DNA of 64,000 nt, taken from Arthrobacter sp. MYb214 (GTDB lineage Bacteria > Actinomycetota > Actinomycetes > Actinomycetales > Micrococcaceae). The DNA is taken from NCBI RefSeq assembly GCF_002979865.1, contig NZ_PCPZ01000001.1, forward strand, positions 62,001-126,000, read 5' to 3'. Position numbers and translations under genes: made by a program. Under the pieces are notes generated by a model. It was not told the DNA's origin. It saw only the letters and a program-made list of their open reading frames with translations, and did no database searches. Below, one piece after another: positions 36,581-45,930 of this stretch. Numbering within the stretch: position 1 is the first letter of the stretch; the number at the start of each line of letters is the position of its first letter.

Positions 36581-38001
36581 TGGGCGGCGCGGCACAGCTA
36601 CGGGTAGAGGACAGCCCGATTCAGGGACTCAAAGTGGTCAGCCTGCCGGTGCACCGCGATGAGCGCGGCTGGTTCAAGGAGAACTGGCAGCGGGAGAAAA
36701 TGGTGGCTGCGGGTTTGCCGGACTTCCGTCCGGTGCAGAACAATGTCTCCTTCAATGGCCAGCGCGGGACCACTCGCGGATTGCACGCCGAGCCATGGGA
36801 CAAATACATTTCGGTGCTGTCTGGGGAGATCTTCGGCGCCTGGGTGGACCTGCGTCCCGGGCACGGTTTCGGCAGGCTGTTCACCGCTCAGGTGGGCGAA
36901 GGCCAAGCGGTCTTCGTGCCCCGCGGGGTGGCCAACGCCTTCCAGACCTTGGCCTCGAATACCGTGTACTCCTACCTGGTCACCGAGCACTGGACCGAGC
37001 CAGCCCGGTTGGAATACAGCTACGTCAATCTGGCCGACCCGGATTTGGACATCCCCTGGCCCATCAGCTTGGATGAGGCCATAGTTTCACAGGCGGACAA
37101 GGAGCACCCACCGCTGGCGCAGGCGAAACCAGTGCAGCCCAAGAAAATTGCGGTGCTCGGCGGGAACGGTCAGCTCGGACGTGCCTTCGCCCAGCTGGCG
37201 AAGTCAGATGAACGGATCGCTTTGTATACCCGCGCCCAGACCGACTTGCAGTCCCCGGGCTTCGCGGCATCGCTGGACCTTGCAAATTGCAGCCACGTGG
37301 TCAACGCGGCGGCGATGACCTCAGTGGACCGGGCGCAAACCCCTGCGGGCAGTGCCGAAGCGTGGCAGGTCAATGCCGTGGCCGTGCGCCAGCTGGCGTC
37401 ACGATGCGCCGAGCGGGGGGTGCCGCTGGTGCATGTGTCCACCGACTATGTGTTCGATGGCGCGCAACGCGAGGTTGATGAGTTGCATCCGATCGCGCCG
37501 CTCGGAGTCTACGGCCAAAGCAAGGCCGCCGGCGAGCAGGCCGTGCTGGCCCACACCAGAAACTATGTGGTGCGCACCAGCTGGGTTATCGGGCAGGGCA
37601 ACAATTTCGTGTCTACCATGCGCCGGCTCGCCGAGCAGGGAATCGCGCCCAGGGTGGTCGATGACCAAATCGGCCGGTTGACCTTCGCCAGCGAGCTGGC
37701 CCGCGGCATCATGCATTTGATTGATGCCGGCAGCGCCCCGGGGACCTATCACCTGCAGGGTGGCGGCGAACCCGCCAGCTGGTACCAGGTTGCCCGCGAG
37801 GTCTTCGCCTTGTGCGGCCATGACCCGGATTCCGTGCAGCCGGTTTCCACCCGGGAGTATGCCTTGGGCCGGCCGCAGTTGGCACCCCGGCCGGCGAACA
37901 GCACGCTGGACACCGCAAAATTGCAAGCGACCGGCTTCGCGCCGAAGCCGTTAGCCGACTTGCTGGATCAGTTCCTTGGCCAGAATCGCGTAACGCCATA
38001 A
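36580..38001 (+). CDS. rmlCD: Fused dTDP-4-dehydrorhamnose 3,5-epimerase / reductase
   Basis: This 473-residue bifunctional protein completes dTDP-L-rhamnose synthesis. Residues 1-185 are an RmlC cupin (KENWQREKM, NNVSFNGQRGTTRGLHAEPW, VFVPRGVANAFQTL, YLVTEHW). After a short linker (QAKPVQPKK), residues 188-473 are an RmlD reductase (VLGGNGQLGRAF, VVNAAAMTSVDRAQ, VHVSTDYVFDGA, YGQSKAAGEQ). In most bacteria these are separate genes; a fused version is known in Corynebacterium-type actinobacteria. Together with rmlA and rmlB it gives a full rhamnose-donor pathway for the adjacent EPS genes. Confidence 0.94.
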
Positions 38002-38331
38002 AAACCGGGTAGGTAAAAATCGGGTGTGGTCCCAGTGAATGGCAGGTGAACGGCCAGAACCCCTCATCTAGGCTCGGCAATCCTTCCCAAGGTGCGAGTT
38101 ATTCCAAGTCAACTAGAAAAGTCATGGGGACTAACTCGTTGTTCCCGAGTGAAGGCGAAGTGTTGTGCAATCACTGGGAAAAGAAGAAAAAGTGACTGAG
38201 CTTCATTTATCCTGCCGAACCCAGTGTTCTCGCTGCCTTTAAGTCCTAGGATGGGGAAACACGAGGAAGAGTCCTGACAGATTCTTTCACGGTTAATTTG
38301 GGGGAACGAACCGATTGGGGCGGTTTGAATA
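38002..38331. promoter_or_regulatory. Leader/promoter region of the LuxR pair
   Basis: No gene is seen in these 330 bp. The region carries TTCCAAGT (38102-38109, within GAGTTATTCCAAGT), a 5-bp inverted repeat ACTCG/CGAGT (38134-38150) and the 13-mer AATTTGGGGGAAC (38295-38307). The first and last recur at similar spacing before other EPS units. Confidence 0.55.
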
Positions 38332-40965
38332 ATGGAATATTCACGAATTCTCTCGCTGGCGGGCACTCGCAATGCTCGATCGCAGCGGGGAGATAGCAAG
38401 ACAACTTCGAAACTTTCGCGGATTTCGCAAGGCATTTTGGGCAGGGTCCTGAACGACCCGCATTGCGCCGGAGCTGTGGTCTCCGGACCACCGGGCAGCG
38501 GTCGAAGGGCGCAGCTGGAAACCGACTTGGGCCAGATGGCTGAGCCGCCGAAGCTGATCCGGTTGAACGGAAGCAACTTCGGCACGAAAGTGCCTTTCGG
38601 TGTGCTTTCATTCCTGCTTGCCCAAGTCGACGTGGCCGGAGCTTCGAGCCGTCATGAGCTGATCCACCAGCTGGGCCGGGTGCTGTGCACCGACCAGCGC
38701 TCGTCAATGGTGGTGCTCGGGCGGCCTGAATTGATCGACGAGCAATCCAGCTCCTTGCTCGCCCAGCTGGCCACGATGGGCAAGATCAAGCTTTTCGTGA
38801 TCTGCGAACACGTGCAGGATCTTCCTGGGGACCTGTTCGCCTTGTACCGTTCGGGCCGGCTGGCGCACCAGCGCGTCGAGCGCATGGGCAGCATGGAAAC
38901 GCACGCTTTCGTCCAGCAGGAATTGGAAGGGCGGGTCTCCGCCTACGCCTCGGCAACCCTGTGCTACTTGGCCGGGGGCAACCGCTCGCTGATGCTCAAG
39001 CTGATGCACAGCTGGCGCGAAGACGGCCAGCTGCTGCAGCGCAACGGTACCTGGGCCTTGCGGATGAACGCGCTCGATTCCGGGCCAGCGATGCAGGCCC
39101 TGCACGCTTCGCTGGTCCATGGGCTCGATGACGGTGAACGCGAACTGCTCGGGGCCCTGGCACTGGGCGGGCCGGTGGAACTCAACCGCATCCGGCGTTC
39201 GGGCCTGACCTGCGAGCTTGACGGCTTGCTGAACCGTGGCCAGGCCAAGTACCTGCCCGGCGCCGCCTACAAGGTAGGCATATCCAATCCGCTGCTGTCC
39301 CTGCTCGTGCGCGCCGAATCCAGCAACCAGGCCCACCCTCACGGTGTGGAACTGCTGGCCAAGCTGCACAAGGACCCATTGGCTGCCCGGATCCTTGCGC
39401 AACTGAAATCCCTGAACGACCTTGGCGACTACGAATCGCAGCTCAGGGTGGCAGAAGACTTCCAGCAGCAGGGCTATCACGCCGAATGCTGGCCAACTGA
39501 CCCGCGCACCCGGGTGGCCATCGTGGAGATGCACGTGCGCGCGCAGGCCATGCTCGGCCAGCTGTCCAACGGACTCGAAGCAATCGACCTGGCCAGGGCG
39601 GGACTGGCCCAGGCCGTCAGGGAGTCCGGTCCGCGCGAATCCCTGGATACCGCATTCCAGGAACTGGAACTGCTCAGCACGTTCGCGACCTTATTCAGCA
39701 CCGAGATGACCAAAGAAACGAGCATCGCTGGCAGCAGCGAGTCACTGCTGTCTTCGTCAGGCTGGATGAGCGAGTCATTGCACCTGCGGTCCCTGTCGTT
39801 GCAAGCTGCCAGCTGGGCGGCGCAGTCGCGACAGGCCGATGCCATGAAGCTGGTCAGTTACGTGGACGGGGAACTGCGCAATATCCGCTTCAACGGCCCG
39901 ACGGTCTCGAATTTCCATTCCGAGGACGCAGCAGACATAGAGTTCCAGCTGCTCCAGGCCGAATTGCTCTCCGGAGTCTGGAACGCGGCATCAGCCCGCG
40001 CCCAGCGCCTGGCCGAAGGGCAGTACATCAGTCCCTTGCTCATTTCCTACGGGGACATCATGCGGGGGATCCTGCTGGGACTGGGCAATGACTACGACGC
40101 TGCCTTGCGCCTGCTGGAACCGAACCTGCACCAGATGCAAGTGGCCGGAGACCGGGGAACCGAAGCGCTGATTGGGTCGGTCATTGCCTATGCGCTGGCT
40201 TGCTCCGGGAGGCGGGTGGAGGCATCCGCACTGGTATGCCCTGAATACGGGACCCCCGGAGCGATGCAGATGCCGCTGAGCTTCTACTCCTGGGCGGCAG
40301 AAGTCTTCTCCTGCCTTGCGTTGGCCGAACTCGGCTCGCCGCAGGCTGCAAGGCTGCGGCTGGCAACCTTCGCCCAGCGTGCCCGCGGCGGCCAGCACAC
40401 CCTGCTCGAAGCGCTGACCTTGGGGTTCGCCGCGCGGCTGGGAGACCAGCTGGTGCTGCCGCAGCTGCGCAGCGCCGCCAGACGCTGCGAGGGCCTTGTC
40501 GGACAGAATCTGGAGGCGCTCGCAGACGCGGCGGCGGCCAAGGACTCGCCGCGCTTGGCAGCGGCTCTGGACAGCATGGTCGAGGCCGGGCACTTGCTCA
40601 TGTCCGTGCCATCGAACAACGAGTTCGTCACATCAATGGAAGCCAGGGATCAGCGCAAGCTTGCCCGGGCAGTCAACGGCCGCAAGCGGGCCTCGGCTCC
40701 GCAGATCCAGCAGCACGACGAGCTGCAGTTTGAAGCCATCGAACAGCAGCCGGGCTGGATGCGCGAGTTGACCAAGCGTGAGGCCCAGATCGCCAAGATG
40801 GCCATAACTGGCAAAACGAATTCGGAAATTGCAAAATTCAATGGCGTCTCGATTCGCACCGTGGAGGGGCATCTGTACCAGGTATATTCCAAGCTCCAGG
40901 TCCGAAATCGCCAGGAGCTCACTGCGCTTGACCGCACCAGCCGCCGTACCGCAGGGCTGCGATGA
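38332..40965 (+). CDS. Large LuxR-type regulator (LAL/STAND-like) with decayed ATPase site
   Basis: This 877-residue protein has a LuxR helix-turn-helix at the C-terminus (LTKREAQIAKMAITGKTNSE, then SIRTVEGHLYQVYSKL). The N-terminal part (about 30-250) resembles a STAND ATPase, but the P-loop reads GPPGSGRR, lacking the Lys-Ser/Thr, and the Walker B region reads MVVLGRPEL without the usual Asp. The middle (about 330-780) is helical, like TPR-type repeats. The stop overlaps the next LuxR gene by 4 bp. Its place in the EPS island suggests it regulates polysaccharide or surface genes (inference). Confidence 0.85.
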   Translation: MEYSRILSLAGTRNARSQRGDSKTTSKLSRISQGILGRVLNDPHCAGAVVSGPPGSGRRAQLETDLGQMAEPPKLIRLNGSNFGTKVPFGVLSFLLAQVDVAGASSRHELIHQLGRVLCTDQRSSMVVLGRPELIDEQSSSLLAQLATMGKIKLFVICEHVQDLPGDLFALYRSGRLAHQRVERMGSMETHAFVQQELEGRVSAYASATLCYLAGGNRSLMLKLMHSWREDGQLLQRNGTWALRMNALDSGPAMQALHASLVHGLDDGERELLGALALGGPVELNRIRRSGLTCELDGLLNRGQAKYLPGAAYKVGISNPLLSLLVRAESSNQAHPHGVELLAKLHKDPLAARILAQLKSLNDLGDYESQLRVAEDFQQQGYHAECWPTDPRTRVAIVEMHVRAQAMLGQLSNGLEAIDLARAGLAQAVRESGPRESLDTAFQELELLSTFATLFSTEMTKETSIAGSSESLLSSSGWMSESLHLRSLSLQAASWAAQSRQADAMKLVSYVDGELRNIRFNGPTVSNFHSEDAADIEFQLLQAELLSGVWNAASARAQRLAEGQYISPLLISYGDIMRGILLGLGNDYDAALRLLEPNLHQMQVAGDRGTEALIGSVIAYALACSGRRVEASALVCPEYGTPGAMQMPLSFYSWAAEVFSCLALAELGSPQAARLRLATFAQRARGGQHTLLEALTLGFAARLGDQLVLPQLRSAARRCEGLVGQNLEALADAAAAKDSPRLAAALDSMVEAGHLLMSVPSNNEFVTSMEARDQRKLARAVNGRKRASAPQIQQHDELQFEAIEQQPGWMRELTKREAQIAKMAITGKTNSEIAKFNGVSIRTVEGHLYQVYSKLQVRNRQELTALDRTSRRTAGLR

Positions 40966-43649
40966 AACAGCATCAACTGATTACCAAGACCAGGCCAACT
41001 GAATACAACCGGCTGCTGCAGATCCTGCAAAGGCCAGGTCCCGCCGGCGTCTTGCTGCTGGGCGAGCAGGGCGTGGGCAAGACAAGCCTCGTGGAGGCAG
41101 TGCTTGCCTCCTCGGGCGCGGGCGAGCCGGTCATGACGCTGTATGGCACGCCGTCCTTGAGCACTGTTGCCCATGGTGCCTTGTCGCCATATCTTGGGGC
41201 CCTGGAGAGCATCGACGAGCCGGTGAGCGTGCTGCGCGAACTGAATCGGAGCCTGCTTTCCAGCCGCGGGCAGCTTGAACCGCATATCGTTGTCGTCGAA
41301 GATGCGCAGTTCCTGGACCCGCAGTCCTGCTTTATCCTCTCTCTGCTGGTGGAAAACGCCGAGGTGAAGGTGCTGGCTCTGGGCAGCGGGTCGTTGGAAG
41401 CGGATAGCCCGCTGGGCGCGCTGGCCGAGCTGGGATCCTTCACCACCATGGCCCTGCAGCGCCTGGACCGCAAAGGAGTGCGCGCGGTGGCCGAAGGCGT
41501 GATCGGACGCAAGCTCGCCGAGGGCACGGTGAGCCTGATCGACGTGGTCACCGGCGGTAACCCCAGCTTCGTTGAAGCCTATGCTGCATCCTGCCTGGAA
41601 CAAGGCACGCTTTTCCACGATGACAGGTTGCTGCAGAGCCACGGGCTCCACGAGCCGGTATGGATCGTGGCCCGCGCACTTCCGGAAATCGATACGCCAA
41701 TGTTGACGCTGGGCCGGGAAATCACCCGGACCCTGTCCGTTCAGGAGCAGCAGTCGCTGTTGCTGTTGGCTTTGGCTGGCCCGCAGCCCCCAGAAGTGCT
41801 GGAGCAGTGCGGATTGCCTTACCAACGGCTGCTGAAAATCGGTGAGCTGATGCAGCAAGGCCCGGCAATGGTCTTGAAATCCAAGCTGATGCAGCGGATC
41901 GTCCGCGCCTTGGCCACCGAACATGACATCGCACAGCTGCATGACCTGTGGGTTACCGCGGCGGTCTCGCTGGGAAAAGAGCCAAACGCCCGCGAGGTGC
42001 TGTGGTCCTTGGAAACCGGTAAGCAGGTGCCCATGAAGTTGGTCCTGGATCTGGCCGAGCAGGCCGCTCGGGAACTGAATTTCGGGTTGGCCCTGCGTCT
42101 ATGCGTCCTGGGTAAGCTCGCCCGGCATCATGGGCAAGGAGCGCTGCTCGAAGCGCGGATGCTGCTGAGCATGGGGCGGCACCATGCCGCGCGCGCGCTG
42201 TTGCTGCGCCTGATCGATCAGCTGACCGATCTGGCGCTGCTGGGGCAGGCCTACGCCTACCTGCTGGAGGTCACCACGAATATCGGAACCGATGGCGTCG
42301 AATTGGGGCGGATCCTGGACGATTGGAAGCATCGGGCCCTGGGGCACGCGGACGCAGAAGAGGTAGCCAGCTTCTTGGCCCTGCATAGCGCAGGGGCCAG
42401 GGTCCTGGATTTCTGGCTCAGGGTCAATACCGCCCGCGGTCCACTGCCGAGCGTTTCCGAGCTGCAAGAATTCCTGGAGGACCGGCTGCTGCCCGCGCAG
42501 GTGCGCTTCATCGGCATGATGGTGCTCAGCGACCTGCACACGTCCGCCGGCCGGTGCCAGCAGGCCTTGGATCTGATGGAACCGGCTTTGCAAGACCTCA
42601 AGGAGTACCCGGCCCCGCAGTCCATGTACGAGGTCCGGGTGTTCTTCCGCATTGGCTGGAACCTGCTGTTCTTGGGACAATACGAGCGCGCCGCGGCATT
42701 CATCGACTCCTACCGCCATGCCCGGCTCCGTTCCATCCAGTACTACCAGGGGGCAATCTCGCTGCTCGACGGCGTCAGCCACCTGCTGCAAGGCAGAGTA
42801 CAGCTCGCCATGGCCAAAATGGCCGAGGCCGTGACGGAACTGCAGATTGCGGACACCACTCAACTGCTGGCCTTGGCCAGTAATCTGTACCGGCTGTTGC
42901 TGGCCCGGTTGGGCTTTCCGGTGCCTGAAGCCCTGGTCACCGGGCCCGAGTCCTTCAGTTCCAGCGGTACGATTTCGCTGAACGGACAACTGGGCGAGGA
43001 GTCGTCGAAGCAGCGCATCTTCGCACGGGCCTTCGCAGCGGGACTGGGCCATCCGTATCCGGGTGAGTCGCTGGAGTGCTTCCCGCTGGTGGAACGCGAA
43101 TTCCTTTTCAGCATGACCCGGCAGCTGGGGGACCAGGAGCTGGCCGAATCCCAGATGGGTGAAAGACTGCGTGCCTTGGCTGCGGGGCAGCAGGGATCGC
43201 GAGCGGCGTTTTTGGCGCGCCTGATGGACTTGCGAGGCTCAGAGCTTGGCGAGCCGCTGGAGCAGCTGGCCCAGGACGCCCTGGCCAAGAAAGAATACCT
43301 GGTGGTGATCGAGGCCTGGGCCCGGGCGGCCGAACGCTACGCCCAGTCCGGGGACCAGCGGCGCTGCGGCGCCTTGCTGCGCCGGGCCGCCCAACTGATC
43401 GACCAACAGGGGATGGACCCGGGAAAGTACATCGCCCGTGTCCTGGCGCTGACCGAATTGACCGCCCGGGAAGCGGAAATCGTCGGTTTGGCCCGGCAGG
43501 GATTGAATAACGCGCAGATTGCCCGGACCTTGACGGTCTCGCAGCGCACGGTGGAGGGGCATCTCTACCGGGTATTTTCGAAGTTGGGGATTACCGAGCG
43601 CGCGGAATTGGATCACGCAGGGCTTGAAGCGGGTACAACCGGCAGGTAG
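40962..43649 (+). CDS. Large LuxR-type regulator (LAL/STAND-like) with intact P-loop
   Basis: This 895-residue relative of the upstream gene has an intact Walker A GEQGVGKTS (about residues 35-43) and a Walker B-like HIVVVEDAQFL. The long helical-repeat middle and the C-terminal LuxR helix-turn-helix (LTAREAEIVGLARQGLNNAQ, then TVSQRTVEGHLYRVFSKL) follow. It begins on an ATGA overlap with the first regulator, so the two are made together and could work as a pair, with only this one binding ATP normally. A terminator follows about 250 bp downstream. Confidence 0.87.
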   Translation: MKQHQLITKTRPTEYNRLLQILQRPGPAGVLLLGEQGVGKTSLVEAVLASSGAGEPVMTLYGTPSLSTVAHGALSPYLGALESIDEPVSVLRELNRSLLSSRGQLEPHIVVVEDAQFLDPQSCFILSLLVENAEVKVLALGSGSLEADSPLGALAELGSFTTMALQRLDRKGVRAVAEGVIGRKLAEGTVSLIDVVTGGNPSFVEAYAASCLEQGTLFHDDRLLQSHGLHEPVWIVARALPEIDTPMLTLGREITRTLSVQEQQSLLLLALAGPQPPEVLEQCGLPYQRLLKIGELMQQGPAMVLKSKLMQRIVRALATEHDIAQLHDLWVTAAVSLGKEPNAREVLWSLETGKQVPMKLVLDLAEQAARELNFGLALRLCVLGKLARHHGQGALLEARMLLSMGRHHAARALLLRLIDQLTDLALLGQAYAYLLEVTTNIGTDGVELGRILDDWKHRALGHADAEEVASFLALHSAGARVLDFWLRVNTARGPLPSVSELQEFLEDRLLPAQVRFIGMMVLSDLHTSAGRCQQALDLMEPALQDLKEYPAPQSMYEVRVFFRIGWNLLFLGQYERAAAFIDSYRHARLRSIQYYQGAISLLDGVSHLLQGRVQLAMAKMAEAVTELQIADTTQLLALASNLYRLLLARLGFPVPEALVTGPESFSSSGTISLNGQLGEESSKQRIFARAFAAGLGHPYPGESLECFPLVEREFLFSMTRQLGDQELAESQMGERLRALAAGQQGSRAAFLARLMDLRGSELGEPLEQLAQDALAKKEYLVVIEAWARAAERYAQSGDQRRCGALLRRAAQLIDQQGMDPGKYIARVLALTELTAREAEIVGLARQGLNNAQIARTLTVSQRTVEGHLYRVFSKLGITERAELDHAGLEAGTTGR

Positions 43650-44217
43650 CACGTGCCGGTTTGCGCAAACTTGGAGTAGGTACCACCCGTGCCCGGCCCA
43701 GCACAGGTGGGTAATGTGATTTGCGGGAGCTGGAGACTTACGCAGGCGTTCTTTTGCGAACGAGTGCCTATCCGTAGGGTGCGCGGTCGGTGCCGTGGCG
43801 GCGAAGCTCTTCCCTGAAACGGGGCCGGCGGCCAGCGAATCCGCGAGGATTACCCCCAGCGCTACCGCCGGTCCCTTCCCGAAAAGGCCCTGTATCGGCA
43901 ACCCCTCTGCGCCGGTGCAGGGTTTTTCCATGCCCGGAAACTTCCTTCCAAGTAGCGAGCGAGTATGAACCAAGTGCCGTGTGAGTATTTGAAGGATATG
44001 CAGGCCATCTTTTGAGTGTTCTTCCACTCGTGCATCGGATGCATTCGCATCATAGGCTCAAGGTCGAGAACGGCAGCCGGGCTGGTGGGACAGCGCGATT
44101 GCCATGTGTATTGGGGAACTCGCTTATTTCTTGGGGGAATACAGATGATTGACGTTGTGTTGCCGGTCTGCGACCACCCTTGCTGCGTCGAATCGCTAGC
44201 CAGGGTGGGAACAAGAC
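43650..44217. other. Intergenic region between the regulators and the glycosyltransferase unit
   Basis: These 568 bp contain a terminator (43900-43927), TTCCAAGT (43946-43953), two GAGTAT motifs (43961-43990), an inverted repeat GAGTG/CACTC (44014-44029), the box TTGGGGGAA (44131-44139) and a short upstream frame (44145-44231). Nothing else coding was recognised. Confidence 0.55.
43900..43927 (+). terminator. Probable terminator of the LuxR operon
   Basis: A stem of ACCC plus CTGC paired with GCAG plus GGT (one bulge) is followed by TTTTT. Confidence 0.6.
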
Positions 44218-44231
44218 ATGTCGCAAATTAG
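44145..44231 (+). CDS. Possible 28-residue upstream open reading frame
   Basis: ATG 44145 lies 5 nt after a GGGGGAA box and opens a 28-codon Cys/Val-rich frame that overlaps the start of the sugar transferase gene by 14 bp in another frame. The placement suggests translational coupling or a leader peptide rather than a functional protein. No homology was recognised. Confidence 0.4.
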   Translation: MIDVVLPVCDHPCCVESLARVGTRHVAN

Positions 44232-45747
44232 CAGCAGGCTGCGCGAAGATCGCGTATCTTCTCTCGGCACCTGGACGTTCGCACCTCCAAGGACAAATCA
44301 GGAAACCGGTACCGCCAGTGCCCGGGGCCGCGCTTATCTGCGTCGGCTTTACGGCACTGATCTGCTGGTCATTTCCTTGGTGAGCTCCTTGCCGGCAATC
44401 ACGCAATTCCAGAGCTCGCAGATGCCGCAGTTCATTGCGGGTAGCACGCATTACTACGTGCTGGCCGGGTTGCTGCTCACCTTCGCCTGGATGGCCAGCT
44501 TGCTATCCTTCAAGGCCCACCGGCTGGGAAGTGTTGCCGTGGGGATGCAGGAATACAAGATCATGGTCTATTCGGGGCTGGCACTGTCGGGCTTCATGGG
44601 GGTACTTATCGTGCTCACCGGCCAGGACAGCCTGAAAATTTTCCTGGTCCTCTCTTTGCCGCTGGGACTGCCCGCACTGCTGCTGAGCAGGTGGACCTGT
44701 CGCCAGTGGCTGAGCTGGCGCAGCCGAAGCGGCTACGCCTTGAGCAATGTGCTGATCTACGGCCAGCCCACCGACGTCCCGTACGCCGTCCGCCAGATTT
44801 CCAAGAAATCCGGGCCCGCCTACCGGGTCGTTGGCGCGCTGATGGACGGCGCGGCGGATCCGGAAGCCGAACGCGATATCCGCAAAACCGATCCGACCCT
44901 TCCTCTGGCCTACGACACCGGCGCCATCGAGCAGGAAATCCAGCGGTTGCATGCTGATTCGGTGATCGTGGCCGGACCATTACCCGGTGGCAATGAAGCC
45001 TTGCAGCAACTGGGCTGGCGGCTTGAGGGCACCGGGACCAGGCTCATCGTGGCCTCCTCGATCATCGGGGTTGCCAGCCGCCGCGTGCGGACCAGCCCCG
45101 TGGATGGGATGCCGCTGCTGCATGTGGAACTGGCAAAGTTCACCGGAGCGCGATACCTCTGCAAGCGCGGCTTCGACATCGTCTTCTCGCTGCTCGCCTT
45201 GCTGGCCTTGTCACCGGTTTTCCTGGTGATCGCCTTGCTGATCCGGCGCGAGGGCCCGGGGAAGATCTTCTTCCTCCAAGAACGGGCCGGACAGGACGGC
45301 CGCCCCTTCAAGATGATCAAATTCCGCACCATGGTCCACGATGCCGAAGCGCAATTGGCCGCCCTGCAAAAGCTGAATGAAGGGGCAGGGCCGCTGTTCA
45401 AATTGAAAGACGACCCGAGGGTCACCCGGTGCGGCAACTGGCTGCGCAAGCATTCATTGGATGAGCTGCCGCAGTTCCTCAACGTCCTGCGCGGGGACAT
45501 GTCGGTGGTCGGACCCCGTCCGGCGCTGTTCGCCGAAGTGGAAACCTATGAGGGCCAGGCCCGCCGCAGGTTGCTGCTGAAGCCGGGGGTGACCGGACTT
45601 TGGCAGGTCTCCGGACGGTCAAACCTGGAGTGGAAGGAAAGCGTGCGGCTGGATCTGTACTACGCAGAGAACTGGACCGTGCTCAGCGATTTGCGGTTGA
45701 TCTGGCGTACCTTCCAGGTCATGATCAAGCCCGACGGTGCCTACTAG
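44218..45747 (+). CDS. Polyprenyl-phosphate sugar-1-phosphate transferase (initiating EPS glycosyltransferase)
   Basis: This 509-residue membrane protein transfers a sugar phosphate onto undecaprenyl phosphate to start repeat-unit assembly. It has four N-terminal transmembrane segments (about 45-165), a CoA-binding-like Rossmann region (NVLIYGQPTDVPYAVRQI), a fifth membrane element near 320-340, and the C-terminal catalytic domain with KRGFDIVFSLLALL, FKMIKFRTMVHDAE, HSLDELPQFLNVLRGDMSVV, GPRPALFAEVETYE and GVTGLWQVSGRSNL. This matches the WcaJ/WbaP/CpsE family. The sugar is not predictable. Confidence 0.93.
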   Translation: MSQISSRLREDRVSSLGTWTFAPPRTNQETGTASARGRAYLRRLYGTDLLVISLVSSLPAITQFQSSQMPQFIAGSTHYYVLAGLLLTFAWMASLLSFKAHRLGSVAVGMQEYKIMVYSGLALSGFMGVLIVLTGQDSLKIFLVLSLPLGLPALLLSRWTCRQWLSWRSRSGYALSNVLIYGQPTDVPYAVRQISKKSGPAYRVVGALMDGAADPEAERDIRKTDPTLPLAYDTGAIEQEIQRLHADSVIVAGPLPGGNEALQQLGWRLEGTGTRLIVASSIIGVASRRVRTSPVDGMPLLHVELAKFTGARYLCKRGFDIVFSLLALLALSPVFLVIALLIRREGPGKIFFLQERAGQDGRPFKMIKFRTMVHDAEAQLAALQKLNEGAGPLFKLKDDPRVTRCGNWLRKHSLDELPQFLNVLRGDMSVVGPRPALFAEVETYEGQARRRLLLKPGVTGLWQVSGRSNLEWKESVRLDLYYAENWTVLSDLRLIWRTFQVMIKPDGAY

Positions 45748-45930
45748 GAGCCAGGATGAGAACTTGCAGCTTGCCCGCGGGCACGCCGTGGCAGGGCCAC
45801 TGGGACAAGCAGATATCGGGCCGGATCAATTTGCAGCCAGGATCCGCAAGCATGCGCTACCTCTCATCGGGTGCCAAGCGCAACCAATGTTCGAAAACAA
45901 AGCAGTACGGATTCTGTGGGGGATCAGAAA

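Noticed and set aside
38002-38331. Possible c-di-GMP or c-di-AMP riboswitch before the EPS regulators
   Set aside because: The conserved cores of GEMM and ydaO-type riboswitches could not be found in this leader or in those at 43650 and 59989.
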